Position numbers and translations under genes: made by a program
Shown: positions 6,272 through 6,286 of the stretch, piece by piece
How positions within the stretch are numbered: the stretch's first letter is position 1
How the letters are laid out: every line of letters begins with the position of its first letter
Notes under the pieces: model-generated
Seen by the model: only the letters and a program-made list of their open reading frames with translations
The model's database searches: none
What the model was told of the DNA's origin: nothing
Assembly (NCBI GenBank): GCA_023441105.1
Contig: JAEZQX010000419.1
Span: forward strand, 1-6,286
Direction of reading: 5' to 3'
From: Pseudomonadota bacterium
GTDB taxonomy: Bacteria; Pseudomonadota; Gammaproteobacteria; Burkholderiales; Burkholderiaceae
DNA: 6,286 nucleotides

Positions 6272-6286
6272 CCAAACCATTAACGA

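Noticed and set aside
5756..6280. Minus-strand open frames over the HU gene and its leader, including one reaching back into pyc (5284-6087)
   Set aside because: They are antisense to the HU gene and the end of pyc, have no family resemblance, and no ribosome binding site is evident.

Overview
This 6.3 kb window is a GC-rich, gene-dense piece of a bacterial chromosome, most likely from a beta- or gammaproteobacterium. That placing rests on the HU protein, the lipoprotein and leader signals and the base composition; I cannot fix the genus. I see no insertion sequence, CRISPR array, phage gene, tRNA or rRNA.

Left part, minus strand (1-2016): a subtilisin/kexin-type serine protease made as a probable outer-membrane lipoprotein. 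It has a full Asp-His-Ser triad and a C-terminal P (proprotein convertase) domain. Its stop codon overlaps by four bases (ATGA) the start of a second gene for an exported protein. That gene runs off the left edge and I cannot assign it to a family. The two look co-transcribed and translationally coupled.

Middle: a 202 bp divergent intergenic region (2017-2218) separates the protease from a plus-strand gene (2219-5704) for a complete single-chain pyruvate carboxylase of 1161 residues. Biotin carboxylase, carboxyltransferase and biotin-carrier domains are in order and all key residues are present. The intergenic region holds a 46-nt interrupted stem-loop with 16 possible pairs just ahead of pyc, and a 7-bp GC hairpin in the presumed protease leader. 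Pyc lacks a recognisable Shine-Dalgarno sequence.

Right part: pyc ends at a short hairpin plus T-run that looks like an intrinsic terminator (5722-5748). A 237-bp gap with weak promoter candidates and two small hairpins leads to a gene for a HU-type histone-like DNA-binding protein (5942-6226) with a good ribosome binding site. The last 60 bases hold only a GC palindrome.

The three transcription units do not form one pathway: cell-envelope proteolysis, anaplerotic oxaloacetate supply and nucleoid structure. The points most worth a second look are the coupled protease/unknown exported protein pair and the pyc leader stem-loop. I found no clear evidence of a wholly new system.
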